A DNA stretch of 11,242 bases from Clostridia bacterium (GCA_017420825.1 JAFQNU010000007.1:1-11242); one strand, 5' to 3'. Counted from the stretch's first letter, positions 1 to 7,353 are shown. A program made the numbers and translations. The notes: generated from the sequence alone by a model not told the origin.

Positions 1-1
1 C

Positions 2-1387
2 GGTATGGGTTTTGCAGCTCTCTTTAAATTTATAATTGACGGATTGAGAGCAGTAGCAGGAGAAGTTTCTTTTAAAATCAAAGGTTACAGCGGCGAGATA
101 GGTACACAGATTTATCCGGCTGTAATGAGTGTTGGTTATATCTGTGGGCCAAGAATTTCTTCATATATGTTTGCTGGCGGTGTGTTGAGCTGGATGGTGC
201 TCATTCCTTTAATAGTATTGTTCGGTCAGAATATAATTATGTATCCAAATCTTGACGCAACAATCGGAGAGTTATATGCTTCGGGCGGTGCAAGCGCAAT
301 ATGGGGTTCATATATCAGATATATCGGTGCAGGTGCTCTTGCTGCAGGTGGTATCATAAGTCTTATAAAATCTTTACCGCTTATTATACGCACCTTCAGA
401 GATGCAATTAAAAACCTTGGTATTTCCACAAATTCATCAAATGACAGAACATCAAAGGATATTAATATTAAAGTAGTTCTTTCGGCAATTGTTATTCTTA
501 CACTTTTAGTATGGCTTATACCTGCTATTCCGGTAACCTTTATAGGCGCAGTTGTTGTGGTAGTATTCGGATTTTTCTTTGCAACAGTATCATCAAGAAT
601 GGTAGGCCTTGTAGGAAGCAGTAACAACCCTGTTTCGGGCATGGCAATCGCAACACTTCTTATCGCAACACTTATATTAAAGCTTACCGGTCAGTCAGGA
701 GTCGCAGGAATGTGTGCGGCAATCGCAATTGGTTCAATTATATGTATTGTTGCGGCAATTTCAGGTGATACCTCACAAGACTTAAAGACAGGTTTTCTGC
801 TTGGTGCTACACCTAAAAAACAGCAAATCGGCGAAATAATCGGTGTGGTTGCCTCTGCTTTTGCAATCGGCGGAACACTTTACCTTCTTGACTCTGCATG
901 GGGCTTTGGTACAGAGGAGCTTGCGGCACCTCAGGCAACACTCATGAAAATGATTATTGAGGGTGTTATGAATGCTGAACTTCCATGGAATTTGGTATTT
1001 ATCGGTGTATTTATTGCAGTATTGATTGAAATTGTTGGTATTCCTGTACTTCCGTTCGCAATCGGTGTATATCTCCCTGTTCACTTAAATGCATGTATTA
1101 TGATTGGCGGTCTTATCCGTCTTGCATTTGACAAGATGAAAAAGGACAAGGAAAAGAAAGATGCTATCATCAGTGACGGTATTTTATACTGCTCAGGTAT
1201 GATTGCAGGCGAAGGTCTTGCAGGTATCATCCTTGCAGTGTTCGCAGTATTTGGAATTGATAAGGCTATAGATATTTCCGGGAAACTGAACTTATCAGCT
1301 CCTGTTTCAAGCATATTAAGCATTGTAATGCTCGGAATAATTATATTATCTGTGCTAAAATTTACAATTTGGAAAAAACGTAAATAA
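2..1387 (+). CDS. OPT family oligopeptide transporter, C-terminal part (5' truncated by window)
   Basis: This is an integral membrane transporter of the OPT (oligopeptide transporter) superfamily; bacterial members are thought to take up small peptides or metal-chelate-like substrates. The frame is open from base 2 with no start signal, so the N-terminus lies outside the window. About 461 residues are present and bacterial OPT proteins are usually around 600-650, so roughly the last two thirds is visible. Numbering from the first Met (base 5), there are many hydrophobic segments, a GPRISSYMFAGG stretch near residue 50, and the family-typical GIPVLPFAIGVYLPVHL block near residue 345, followed by GGLIR and a GMIAGEGLAGI segment near residue 400. 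The C-terminus is short and basic (KFTIWKKRK). The stop codon overlaps the Shine-Dalgarno site of the next gene, so the two are probably cotranscribed and translationally coupled. The family is clear; the substrate is unknown. Confidence 0.93.
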   Translation, partial: GMGFAALFKFIIDGLRAVAGEVSFKIKGYSGEIGTQIYPAVMSVGYICGPRISSYMFAGGVLSWMVLIPLIVLFGQNIIMYPNLDATIGELYASGGASAIWGSYIRYIGAGALAAGGIISLIKSLPLIIRTFRDAIKNLGISTNSSNDRTSKDINIKVVLSAIVILTLLVWLIPAIPVTFIGAVVVVVFGFFFATVSSRMVGLVGSSNNPVSGMAIATLLIATLILKLTGQSGVAGMCAAIAIGSIICIVAAISGDTSQDLKTGFLLGATPKKQQIGEIIGVVASAFAIGGTLYLLDSAWGFGTEELAAPQATLMKMIIEGVMNAELPWNLVFIGVFIAVLIEIVGIPVLPFAIGVYLPVHLNACIMIGGLIRLAFDKMKKDKEKKDAIISDGILYCSGMIAGEGLAGIILAVFAVFGIDKAIDISGKLNLSAPVSSILSIVMLGIIILSVLKFTIWKKRK

Positions 1388-1398
1388 GGATTGATATA

Positions 1399-1740
1399 AT
1401 GTCAAAAAATTATCTTGAAAGAATTCCTATGCGTCCTGAGGGACTTATGTGGGAAATTGACGATGAAAATATTGTAACCCTTAGTATTGAAAACAAGGGA
1501 TTTGCAAATAAAATAGCACAAAAGCTTTTAAAAAAGCCAAAAATCAGCTATATTCATCTTGATGAATTAGGAAGCTTTGTGTGGACAATAATGGACGGCA
1601 AAGCAGATATTATTGAGCTTGGTGAAATGGTATTGGAGCATTTTGGCGAAAAATGTGAACCTGTTTACGAACGTCTTGCGAAATACCTTCAAATACTTTC
1701 AAGCTACGGCTTTGTAAACTGGAAAGACGGCAAAAAATAA
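1399..1740 (+). CDS. PqqD-like protein (RiPP recognition element fold)
   Basis: A 113-residue soluble protein resembling the PqqD family. PqqD is a small winged-helix peptide chaperone that binds RiPP precursor leader peptides and presents them to a radical SAM enzyme. The family signature is visible at residues 54-62 (LDELGSFVW), followed by a variable DG turn, an amphipathic helix (IIELGEMVLEHFGE, about 71-84) and a C-terminal helix ending LSSYGFVNW, as in stand-alone PqqD proteins. AAGGA at 1386-1390 lies 8 nt before the ATG and overlaps the stop of the OPT transporter, so the two are a coupled pair. No precursor peptide or radical SAM gene is visible nearby. The usual peptide-maturation role is therefore not supported by context, and a role with the peptide transporter is inference. 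The fold assignment is fairly secure; the function is not. Confidence 0.78.
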   Translation: MSKNYLERIPMRPEGLMWEIDDENIVTLSIENKGFANKIAQKLLKKPKISYIHLDELGSFVWTIMDGKADIIELGEMVLEHFGEKCEPVYERLAKYLQILSSYGFVNWKDGKK

Positions 1741-1744
1741 TATA

Positions 1745-1772
1745 AAGGGGTGTTGCACACGCAATACCCCTT
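1745..1772 (+). terminator. Hairpin between pqqD-like gene and xylulokinase, no U-tract
   Basis: The arms 1745-1756 (AAGGGGTGTTGC) and 1761-1772 (GCAATACCCCTT) pair over 12 bp with one G-T wobble around an ACAC loop. The hairpin begins 5 nt after the stop codon. It is followed by ATAAAC rather than a T-run, so it may be a weak or Rho-type end, or an mRNA stability or processing element in a transcript that continues into the kinase gene. I see no convincing sigma-A promoter in the 58-nt gap. Confidence 0.6.
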
Positions 1773-1798
1773 ATAAACTAAAAAGGAGAGATTGAATT

Positions 1799-3274
1799 AT
1801 GAATTACTTTATTGGTGCAGATTTGGGAACATCAGCACTCAAACTTATCTTGACTGACTCTAACGCAAACGTAATTAATTCTGTCACAAACTCTTACGAG
1901 GTACACTACCCCGCTCCGGGTTGGAGTGAGCAAAATCCTGAGGACTGGTGGAGTGCATTTTGCACAGGAATAAAAGAACTTACAAGCAACATTAACCCTG
2001 ATGATATAAAGGGCTTATCGGTAGCAGGTCAGATGCACGGACTTGTGATACTTGACGATAACGATAATGTAATCCGTCCCGCAATACTCTGGAATGACGG
2101 AAGAACCAACAAGGAAACCGACTACTTAAATGACGTTATAGGAAAGCAGAAATTATCCGATTGTACTGCAAATATTGCCTTTGCAGGCTTTACAGCGCCT
2201 AAAATTCTGTGGCTTAAAAACAATGAGCCTGAAAACTTTAATAAAATATCCAAAATAATGCTTCCGAAGGATTACATAGCTTACCGTCTGACAGGTGTTC
2301 ATTCAACCGATTACTCAGATGCTTCGGGAATGTTATTATTAGATGTTAAAAACAAATGCTGGTCAAAGCAAATGCTTGAAATCTGTGATATCGATGAGAG
2401 CAAAATGCCAAAGCTTTTTGAAAGCTTTGAAAAAACAAGTACTATTCTTCCCTGTATAGCAAATTTACTTGGGCTTAGCGAAAACCTTGCAGTAGCAGCA
2501 GGTGCAGGCGATAATGCAGCGGCGGCAATAGGTACTGCAACAGTTGGTGACGGAAAATGTAATATTTCTCTTGGCACATCAGGAACTATTTTTATTTCGT
2601 CCGACAAATTCGGAGTTGATAGTAATAATGCACTCCACTCCTTCTGTCACTCTGACGGAGGTTATCATTTAATGGCTTGTATGCTTTCTGCGGCATCATG
2701 TAACAAGTGGTTTTGTGATGAAGTTCTGAACACCAATGATTACGCACAGGAGCAAAAAGAAATCAGTGATGATATGCTTGGAAAAAACAATGTATTCTTT
2801 CTGCCTTATTTAATGGGCGAAAGAAGCCCTATAAATGACACAAACGCAACGGGTATGTTTATAGGTTTAAGACCTAACACAACAAAAACAGATATGCTTT
2901 TAGCCGTTTTGGAGGGAGTATGCTTTGCAGTAAGAGATAATGTTGAAATAGCTAAAAGTATAGGAATAAATATCAGCAGAAGTACAGTTTGCGGTGGCGG
3001 AGCAAAATCAAAATTATGGCTTAAAATTCTTGCCAATGTTCTTGATATTGAGCTTGATGTCCCGACTGTTGAGGAAGGTCCGGGTTTGGGTGCGGCAATT
3101 CTTGCAATGACAGCCACAGGCGAGGCACAAAGTGTAGAAAAATATGCCGGGGAGCATTTCTCATGTAAGGAAACAATCACACCTGACAATGAACTTGTAA
3201 AGCTTTATAATGAGCGATATGAAAAATACTCAAAAATATATCCTGCAGTAAAAAATTTGTATAAAGAGCTTTAA
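1799..3274 (+). CDS. xylB: Xylulokinase (FGGY carbohydrate kinase family)
   Basis: A cytoplasmic ATP-dependent sugar kinase, most like xylulokinase, which converts D-xylulose to D-xylulose 5-phosphate for the pentose phosphate pathway. At 491 residues it matches the family length (E. coli XylB, 484). The N-terminal FGGY domain opens with GADLGTSALK (Asp8), then WSEQNPEDWW near residue 42, GQMHG at 77-81 (a xylulokinase-type substrate motif) and RPAILWNDGR near 97. The catalytic base is Asp238 in the GAGDNAA motif. The C-terminal FGGY domain carries SLGTSG, HSFCHS, MLSAASC, FLPYLMGERSP and the ATP-site CGGGAKS. AGGAG at 1784-1788, 10 nt before the ATG, supports the start. The gene converges on a sugar oxidoreductase operon across a shared terminator. 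No xylose isomerase (xylA) is seen, so a related ketose substrate is possible. Confidence 0.92.
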   Translation: MNYFIGADLGTSALKLILTDSNANVINSVTNSYEVHYPAPGWSEQNPEDWWSAFCTGIKELTSNINPDDIKGLSVAGQMHGLVILDDNDNVIRPAILWNDGRTNKETDYLNDVIGKQKLSDCTANIAFAGFTAPKILWLKNNEPENFNKISKIMLPKDYIAYRLTGVHSTDYSDASGMLLLDVKNKCWSKQMLEICDIDESKMPKLFESFEKTSTILPCIANLLGLSENLAVAAGAGDNAAAAIGTATVGDGKCNISLGTSGTIFISSDKFGVDSNNALHSFCHSDGGYHLMACMLSAASCNKWFCDEVLNTNDYAQEQKEISDDMLGKNNVFFLPYLMGERSPINDTNATGMFIGLRPNTTKTDMLLAVLEGVCFAVRDNVEIAKSIGINISRSTVCGGGAKSKLWLKILANVLDIELDVPTVEEGPGLGAAILAMTATGEAQSVEKYAGEHFSCKETITPDNELVKLYNERYEKYSKIYPAVKNLYKEL

Positions 3275-3277
3275 AAG

Positions 3278-3311
3278 TAACGGGCTGATACGACATTGTA
3301 TCAGCCCGTTA
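3278..3311. terminator. Bidirectional intrinsic terminator between convergent genes
   Basis: The arms 3279-3290 (AACGGGCTGATA) and 3299-3310 pair perfectly. A further C-G pair inside (3291/3298) and a T-A pair outside (3278/3311) leave a 6-nt GACATT loop. It lies 4 nt after the xylulokinase stop and 17 nt after the stop of the minus-strand operon. Read on the minus strand it is followed closely by ACTTTT, a short U-tract; on the plus strand the tail is poor (ATAAACTT). It therefore most clearly ends the minus-strand operon and probably also the kinase transcript. Confidence 0.85.
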
Positions 3312-3327
3312 TAAACTTATCTCTTCC

Positions 3328-4320
3328 TTAAATCAGAATTTTTTTGTTGTTGGCCTCATACATTGCAAAAAGTGCTTTCATTGTATTAATTCCGTCGGAA
3401 AGCTTTATATAATCATTGTTTCTGGGGTAATTTTCATAAAACTGATTTATAACCGCACTATGACCCTTTCCCCAATATGATTTACCTGTCTGAGGTTGTG
3501 TGTCGGTAGCAAGAATTTCAATATTGTCATCAATTTTATAAAGACGACTATCCGCATACCGAAGCAAAACATTTTCAAATTCCAGCTCTAACCTGAACGG
3601 CTTGCTTGTTGTATGTGCATTTGTCGCATAAAAACAGGCTTCCACACCGTCTTTCATCGTGAACAGCGCATCAGCTGTGTCCTCAACTTCAATCACATTT
3701 CCAAGCTTTTTTGTTGAAACACTTGCACAAACGCTTTCTATTCCACCGCCGAGATAATCAAACATATCAATCATATGGATTGCCTGATTTATAAGTAATC
3801 CGCCGCCCTCATATTTTTTTGTTCCTCTCCATGCAGCACTGTTATAATAGCTTTCATCTCTGTGCCACAGCAGAGAACCCTCCATAGCTATAAGCTTGCC
3901 GTATTCATTATTATTCAATGCTGATTTCATTGCCTTAATACAGGGATTTGTTCTGTTTTGAAGCATAAGACATACACACATTCCCGTTTCATGCTGTACC
4001 TTAATAAGCTCATCAAGTTCATCTTTATTCATGGCGGCAGGCTTTTCAAGAACTACATGCTTATCTGCTTTCATTGCCTTAACTGCCATATCCTTATGAA
4101 GATAATGCGGTGTACATATATGCACGCTGTCAATGCTTTTATCCGTTAACATTTCATCAAAATCTGTGTACACAACAGCATCATATTCTTTTTTGCAAAG
4201 CTCTGCTCTGTCCTTATCTATATCGCAAACAGCATACAGTGTTGCTCTTGCCGCATTTTTCAAACTCTCTGCGTGTATCGGACCTATTGAGCCATACCCT
4301 ACAACACATGCGTTTTTCAT
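3328..4320 (-). CDS. Gfo/Idh/MocA family oxidoreductase (last gene of operon)
   Basis: A predicted cytoplasmic NAD(P)-dependent sugar or polyol dehydrogenase of 330 residues. The N-terminal Rossmann fold shows GYGSIG (8-13) and an acidic CDID end of beta-2. The family EKP motif is at 92-94, with the catalytic-type Lys93, and the C-terminal alpha/beta domain carries EGGGLLINQAIHMID with His182 and Asp185 as the likely catalytic pair. The open frame begins two codons earlier (ATG at 4326), but AAAGAGG at 4328-4334 is only 1 nt from that codon and 7 nt from the ATG at 4320, so I chose 4320. The Shine-Dalgarno overlaps the stop codon (4333-4335) of the upstream gene, so the genes are coupled. It is a diverged relative of that upstream gene; both share a RTNP motif and the GGG-L-INQ-x-x-H-x-x-D block. 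The substrate cannot be assigned. Confidence 0.9.
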   Translation of the reverse strand: MKNACVVGYGSIGPIHAESLKNAARATLYAVCDIDKDRAELCKKEYDAVVYTDFDEMLTDKSIDSVHICTPHYLHKDMAVKAMKADKHVVLEKPAAMNKDELDELIKVQHETGMCVCLMLQNRTNPCIKAMKSALNNNEYGKLIAMEGSLLWHRDESYYNSAAWRGTKKYEGGGLLINQAIHMIDMFDYLGGGIESVCASVSTKKLGNVIEVEDTADALFTMKDGVEACFYATNAHTTSKPFRLELEFENVLLRYADSRLYKIDDNIEILATDTQPQTGKSYWGKGHSAVINQFYENYPRNNDYIKLSDGINTMKALFAMYEANNKKILI

Positions 4321-4332
4321 ACTCATACCTCT

Positions 4333-5487
4333 TTAATATGTTCCGCTCGTATCTGCCACTACCTGTCTTTCTTCCTTAACAACAGTTGAATTCTTGATTT
4401 TATCCTGTAACAAGCTGTAAAATTCTTCGTCATTAAAGTTTTTAACATCAACGGTTTTTCCTGTCCATGCACTAAGATGTATTGCATTTGATATGGTGAG
4501 ACCGTTTATTCCCTCTTCACCTCTTGCCAACAGCTCTGTACCCTTTTCTATTGCATTTGTAAAATTCTTTAAAATTCCTACATGCTGTTCACCGCCCGAA
4601 AAATCTGCAGGGATTTCGCACTTCCAACATTCCGGCTTTTTGAAGATTTCTTTATTGATTTTATTGTGTTCTCTTTCGGATATTACATTTCTGTGGAAAA
4701 TAATCGAATTATCTTCAATCACTATCTTACCCATATCACAGGCAACCTCAAGACGATTTGTTCCCGGTGCTTCGCCTGTTGATGTGATATATTCACCTGT
4801 TGTTCCGTTGTCATATTCCAAAAACGCCATAACATCGTCTTCAACCTCAATGTTATAGTATTTTCCGAATGATGCTTTTGCATAAATTCTGTCAGGCATT
4901 CCAAATAGCCACTGCCACAAATCAAGCTGATGGGGATTTTGGTTAATTAATGCACCGCCGCCCTCTGTTTTCCATGTAGAACGCCATGTTGAGCTGTCAT
5001 GGTACGCTTGCGGACGATACCAGTCGGTTATAATCCATGTAATTCTCTTTATATGACCAAGCTCGCCCCTGTTAATCATATCTCTTAGCTTCTGATATAC
5101 GGGATTTGTTCTTTGGTTGTACATTATTCCATATACAACATCACTGTTTTTTGCTGCCTCATTCATTTCTTTTACCTGCTTCGTGTACACACCTGCAGGC
5201 TTTTCAATCATAACGTGAATGTTTCTTTTAAATGCCTCAATAGCATAGGTCGGGTGGTCATAATGCGGAACAGCAACAATAACTGCGTCAATAAGTCCTG
5301 AATCAAGCATAGCCTCAGCATTATCAAATACCTCAATCCCTTCAAACGCTTCACTTGCAAACTTACGGCGTGCTTCCGAAATGTCGCAAACCGCTGTTAA
5401 CTGCATTCCGGGCACCTTTTTATCAAAAATATTTCTTGCATGAGAAGTACCCATGTTTCCAATACCAATTATACCTACTCTAACCAT
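4333..5487 (-). CDS. Gfo/Idh/MocA family oxidoreductase (middle gene of operon)
   Basis: A predicted NAD(P)-dependent sugar, inositol or glycoside dehydrogenase of 384 residues, longer than its neighbour. It has the Rossmann motif GIGNMG (8-13), a VCDIS segment after beta-2, VPHYDH near 73-78, EKP at 95-97 (Lys96), NQRTNP near 124-129, and EGGGALINQNPHQLDLWQW with His186 and Asp189 as the catalytic-type residues. The C-terminal tail after about residue 340 is extra relative to the downstream paralogue. The frame could start at a TTG at 5496, but AAAGGA at 5497-5502 is 9 nt from the ATG at 5487, which I chose. Only 5 nt separate this ATG from the stop of the upstream TIM-barrel gene, so the Shine-Dalgarno lies inside that gene and the two are almost certainly coupled. 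The family is certain; the substrate is unknown. Confidence 0.92.
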   Translation of the reverse strand: MVRVGIIGIGNMGTSHARNIFDKKVPGMQLTAVCDISEARRKFASEAFEGIEVFDNAEAMLDSGLIDAVIVAVPHYDHPTYAIEAFKRNIHVMIEKPAGVYTKQVKEMNEAAKNSDVVYGIMYNQRTNPVYQKLRDMINRGELGHIKRITWIITDWYRPQAYHDSSTWRSTWKTEGGGALINQNPHQLDLWQWLFGMPDRIYAKASFGKYYNIEVEDDVMAFLEYDNGTTGEYITSTGEAPGTNRLEVACDMGKIVIEDNSIIFHRNVISEREHNKINKEIFKKPECWKCEIPADFSGGEQHVGILKNFTNAIEKGTELLARGEEGINGLTISNAIHLSAWTGKTVDVKNFNDEEFYSLLQDKIKNSTVVKEERQVVADTSGTY

Positions 5488-5492
5488 ACAAA

Positions 5493-6350
5493 TCAATCCT
5501 TTCTTAGTTTATTTAATATCTCTTTTAAAGCATTATATGCCAATGTAAATTTTTCAGCTGAACTCTTTTCAAGTCCTTTCATATCATCTCCCATTTCAAG
5601 GTTATCAAGTCCTGAAAAGCTGCCCAAATGAGGTTCAAGACTTAAAAATCCGCTCCAACCGTCCGTCTTTAAGCTCTTTATAATTTCTTCAACATTACCT
5701 ATTCCGTAACCTGCAGGAACAACCTCATGATTTTCAAGTGCGTCCTTGATATGCATATATTTGATGTATGGCTTTAACATATCAAAAGCATCAGGATAAA
5801 CCTTTTGTCCGCATTGCACAAAGTTTGCAGGGTCAAATACTCCTGCAAAACAGGGGGATTTTATTTCATTAAAAATATCCAGACATCTTGATGCAACATC
5901 TCCGTATATTCCCTTTTCATTTTCGTGCAGAAGAACTACTCCCTCATTCTCGGCATATTCAACCATCTTTTTCAGACGGCTGATAACCTCACTGCGGTAT
6001 TCGTCATATTTGCCGTCAGGAATATAAAAGCTGAAAATTCTGATATATTTGCTGTCAATAGCCTTTGCAGTCGCAACAACCTTTTTAAATAACTCAAAAT
6101 GCTCACAAAAATCATCTGTTATCAAAATTTTTCCGACAGGTGAACCTATTGATGACACCTTTATGCCATATTCATTCATTTTACCTGCAAGTTTTTCTAC
6201 CTCTTGTTGGGAAAGCTCAGATATATTTTTACCATCAACTCCCCTTGGCTCAAAATATTCTATTCCCAGACTATTTAAATGCTTAAATTGAATATCTATT
6301 GACTCATCTATTTCATCTGAAAACCCTGAAATTATAAATTGTTCTGCCAT
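5493..6350 (-). CDS. Sugar phosphate isomerase/epimerase-like TIM-barrel protein (xylose isomerase-like, AP endonuclease 2 family)
   Basis: A 285-residue TIM-barrel protein of the xylose isomerase-like/AP-endonuclease-2 superfamily, which includes sugar epimerases, inosose dehydratase-type enzymes and the barrel subunits of C-glycoside eliminases. Likely divalent-metal ligands are visible: Glu143 in LLHENEKGIYGD, Asp173 in FDPANF, His200 in MHIKD and Glu239 in SLEPH. The N-terminus ISGFSDEID is typical of the sugar-enzyme branch rather than of DNA-repair endonuclease IV. The open frame reaches a GTG at 6389, but AGAGGTG at 6356-6362 sits 7 nt before the ATG at 6350, so the shorter start was chosen. 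It is the first gene of the minus-strand operon and is divergent from an AraC regulator. The fold is secure; isomerase, dehydratase or eliminase activity cannot be separated from the sequence. Confidence 0.88.
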   Translation of the reverse strand: MAEQFIISGFSDEIDESIDIQFKHLNSLGIEYFEPRGVDGKNISELSQQEVEKLAGKMNEYGIKVSSIGSPVGKILITDDFCEHFELFKKVVATAKAIDSKYIRIFSFYIPDGKYDEYRSEVISRLKKMVEYAENEGVVLLHENEKGIYGDVASRCLDIFNEIKSPCFAGVFDPANFVQCGQKVYPDAFDMLKPYIKYMHIKDALENHEVVPAGYGIGNVEEIIKSLKTDGWSGFLSLEPHLGSFSGLDNLEMGDDMKGLEKSSAEKFTLAYNALKEILNKLRKD

Positions 6351-6379
6351 AAAAACACCTCTATTTATCTTTTTTCTCC

Positions 6380-6408
6380 ATTCTATCACAATTTAAGAAA
6401 AATATCTA
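6380..6408 (-). promoter_or_regulatory. Possible promoter of the TIM-barrel/oxidoreductase operon
   Basis: Read on the minus strand, TAGAAT (plus positions 6380-6385) matches a sigma-A -10 box at 5 of 6 positions and lies 29 nt before the chosen ATG. At 17-18 nt spacing the -35 region is only TAGATA or TTAGAT, a poor match. A weak -35 would fit a promoter that needs activation by the divergent AraC-type regulator; that is inference. Confidence 0.35.
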
Positions 6409-6416
6409 AAGTAATA

Positions 6417-6443
6417 TTGCTAAAAACATTGCACATCTTGCTA
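6417..6443 (+). promoter_or_regulatory. Candidate AraC-type operator: TTGCTA direct repeats 21 bp apart
   Basis: TTGCTA occurs at 6417-6422 and again at 6438-6443, a start-to-start distance of 21 bp (two helical turns), with a third TTGC at 6429-6432 between them. Many AraC-family proteins bind direct-repeat half sites about 21 bp apart. The pair lies just upstream of the weak -35 region of the minus-strand operon and overlaps the -35 box of the regulator's own promoter, a position suited to activation of the operon and autorepression. Confidence 0.35.
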
Positions 6444-6457
6444 TTATATGATACAAT
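6429..6457 (+). promoter_or_regulatory. Sigma-A type promoter for the AraC-family gene
   Basis: TTGCAC (6429-6434) and TACAAT (6452-6457) are separated by 17 nt, a good sigma-A arrangement. It lies about 32 nt before the chosen start codon of the AraC-family gene and probably drives that gene together with the overlapping RNase M5-like gene. Confidence 0.6.
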
Positions 6458-6489
6458 ATATATAATTTAAGTAAATGAGGTCAAAATCC

Positions 6490-7353
6490 ATGAGTAAAAA
6501 GAAATTATGTTATCAGTTAGAAAATGAATTTGATGTTTTATATACTTATGACGATTTTATAGAGAGGTCATTTTTCAGACTTCATAATCATCTTGACACC
6601 TTTGAAATTCTTTATTTTATAAGAGGAAGTGCCGAATTTTGCGTTGAAGGAAGCGTATATCCAATGGAGCCTTACACTGTTGCACTTTCTCAAAGCAACG
6701 AAATGCACAGAATGAGAATAAAGGACGAAACTCAGGCATATGAGAGAATTGTAATAAACATTGATAAATCATTTTTTATAAAAAACGATTGCGAGGAGTT
6801 TAAAGGAGTTTTCACCGACAGACCTCTTGGTGTGGGTAATATATTTACATATGAGGAATTAAAAAAACACAATATAGATAAAATTTTTGCGGATATAAAA
6901 AATTACTGCGAGTGTGATAATCCGCATAAAGGTATAGTTTTGCGAAGTAAGCTGATTGAGCTGTTATATAACATGGCGAGCATAAGGACAAACAAATATA
7001 AACAAAATTACCACAACGAAAAAATAAAGAATATCCTTCTCTACATAAATGACAATATTCGTGAAAATCTCACTCTTGAAAAAATATCAGAGCACTTTTT
7101 CCACAGTAAATATCATATGTGCCATATATTTAAGCAGCATACAGGCATGACAATAAACCAATATATTGCATACAAACGAATTTTATTGGTACGTGAGATG
7201 TATGAAAAAGGCTTGACTCTGCTTGATGCAAGTATAGAGGCAGGCTTTAGCGACTATTCGGTTTTTTATAAGCAGTATGTAAAACAAATGGGAAAATCCC
7301 CCAGAGAAGATTTACTTATCAGGCAAATCGGAAAGGCAGAAGATTATGTATAA
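6490..7353 (+). CDS. AraC family transcriptional regulator
   Basis: A 287-residue DNA-binding regulator with the usual AraC/XylS layout. The N-terminal cupin-like effector domain shows HNHLDTFEILYFIRG (about 32-46) and PMEPYTVALSQSNEMHRM. The C-terminal DNA-binding domain (about 180-275) has a first helix-turn-helix in LTLEKISEHFFHSKYHMCHIFKQHTG and a second in LLDASIEAGFSDYSVFYKQYVKQMGKSP, with the family-typical GF and G-x-SP residues. The frame is open from an ATG at 6475, but TGAGGT at 6476-6481 overlaps that codon and is well spaced from the ATG at 6490, which I chose. It is divergent from the sugar oxidoreductase/TIM-barrel operon and most likely senses a sugar or glycoside to control it. 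Its stop lies inside the next gene (8-nt overlap). Confidence 0.92.
   Translation: MSKKKLCYQLENEFDVLYTYDDFIERSFFRLHNHLDTFEILYFIRGSAEFCVEGSVYPMEPYTVALSQSNEMHRMRIKDETQAYERIVINIDKSFFIKNDCEEFKGVFTDRPLGVGNIFTYEELKKHNIDKIFADIKNYCECDNPHKGIVLRSKLIELLYNMASIRTNKYKQNYHNEKIKNILLYINDNIRENLTLEKISEHFFHSKYHMCHIFKQHTGMTINQYIAYKRILLVREMYEKGLTLLDASIEAGFSDYSVFYKQYVKQMGKSPREDLLIRQIGKAEDYV

Noticed and set aside
226..642. Minus-strand 138-residue ORF inside the OPT transporter gene
   Set aside because: It is antisense to transmembrane-coding sequence, with no domain or convincing ribosome binding context.
1399..1740. Genuine PQQ cofactor biosynthesis locus
   Set aside because: No pqqA, pqqB, pqqC or pqqE is visible and the host looks like an anaerobic Firmicute; only the small PqqD-type fold is supported.
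1753..1777. TTGCAC and TATAAA before the xylulokinase gene as a promoter
   Set aside because: The spacer is only 13 nt and the boxes lie within and just beside the hairpin, so a sigma-A promoter is unlikely.
4110..4379. Plus-strand ORFs opposite the start of the downstream Gfo/Idh/MocA gene and the end of its neighbour
   Set aside because: Several overlapping short frames on the same stretch are shadows of the two conserved minus-strand genes; none shows a family motif.
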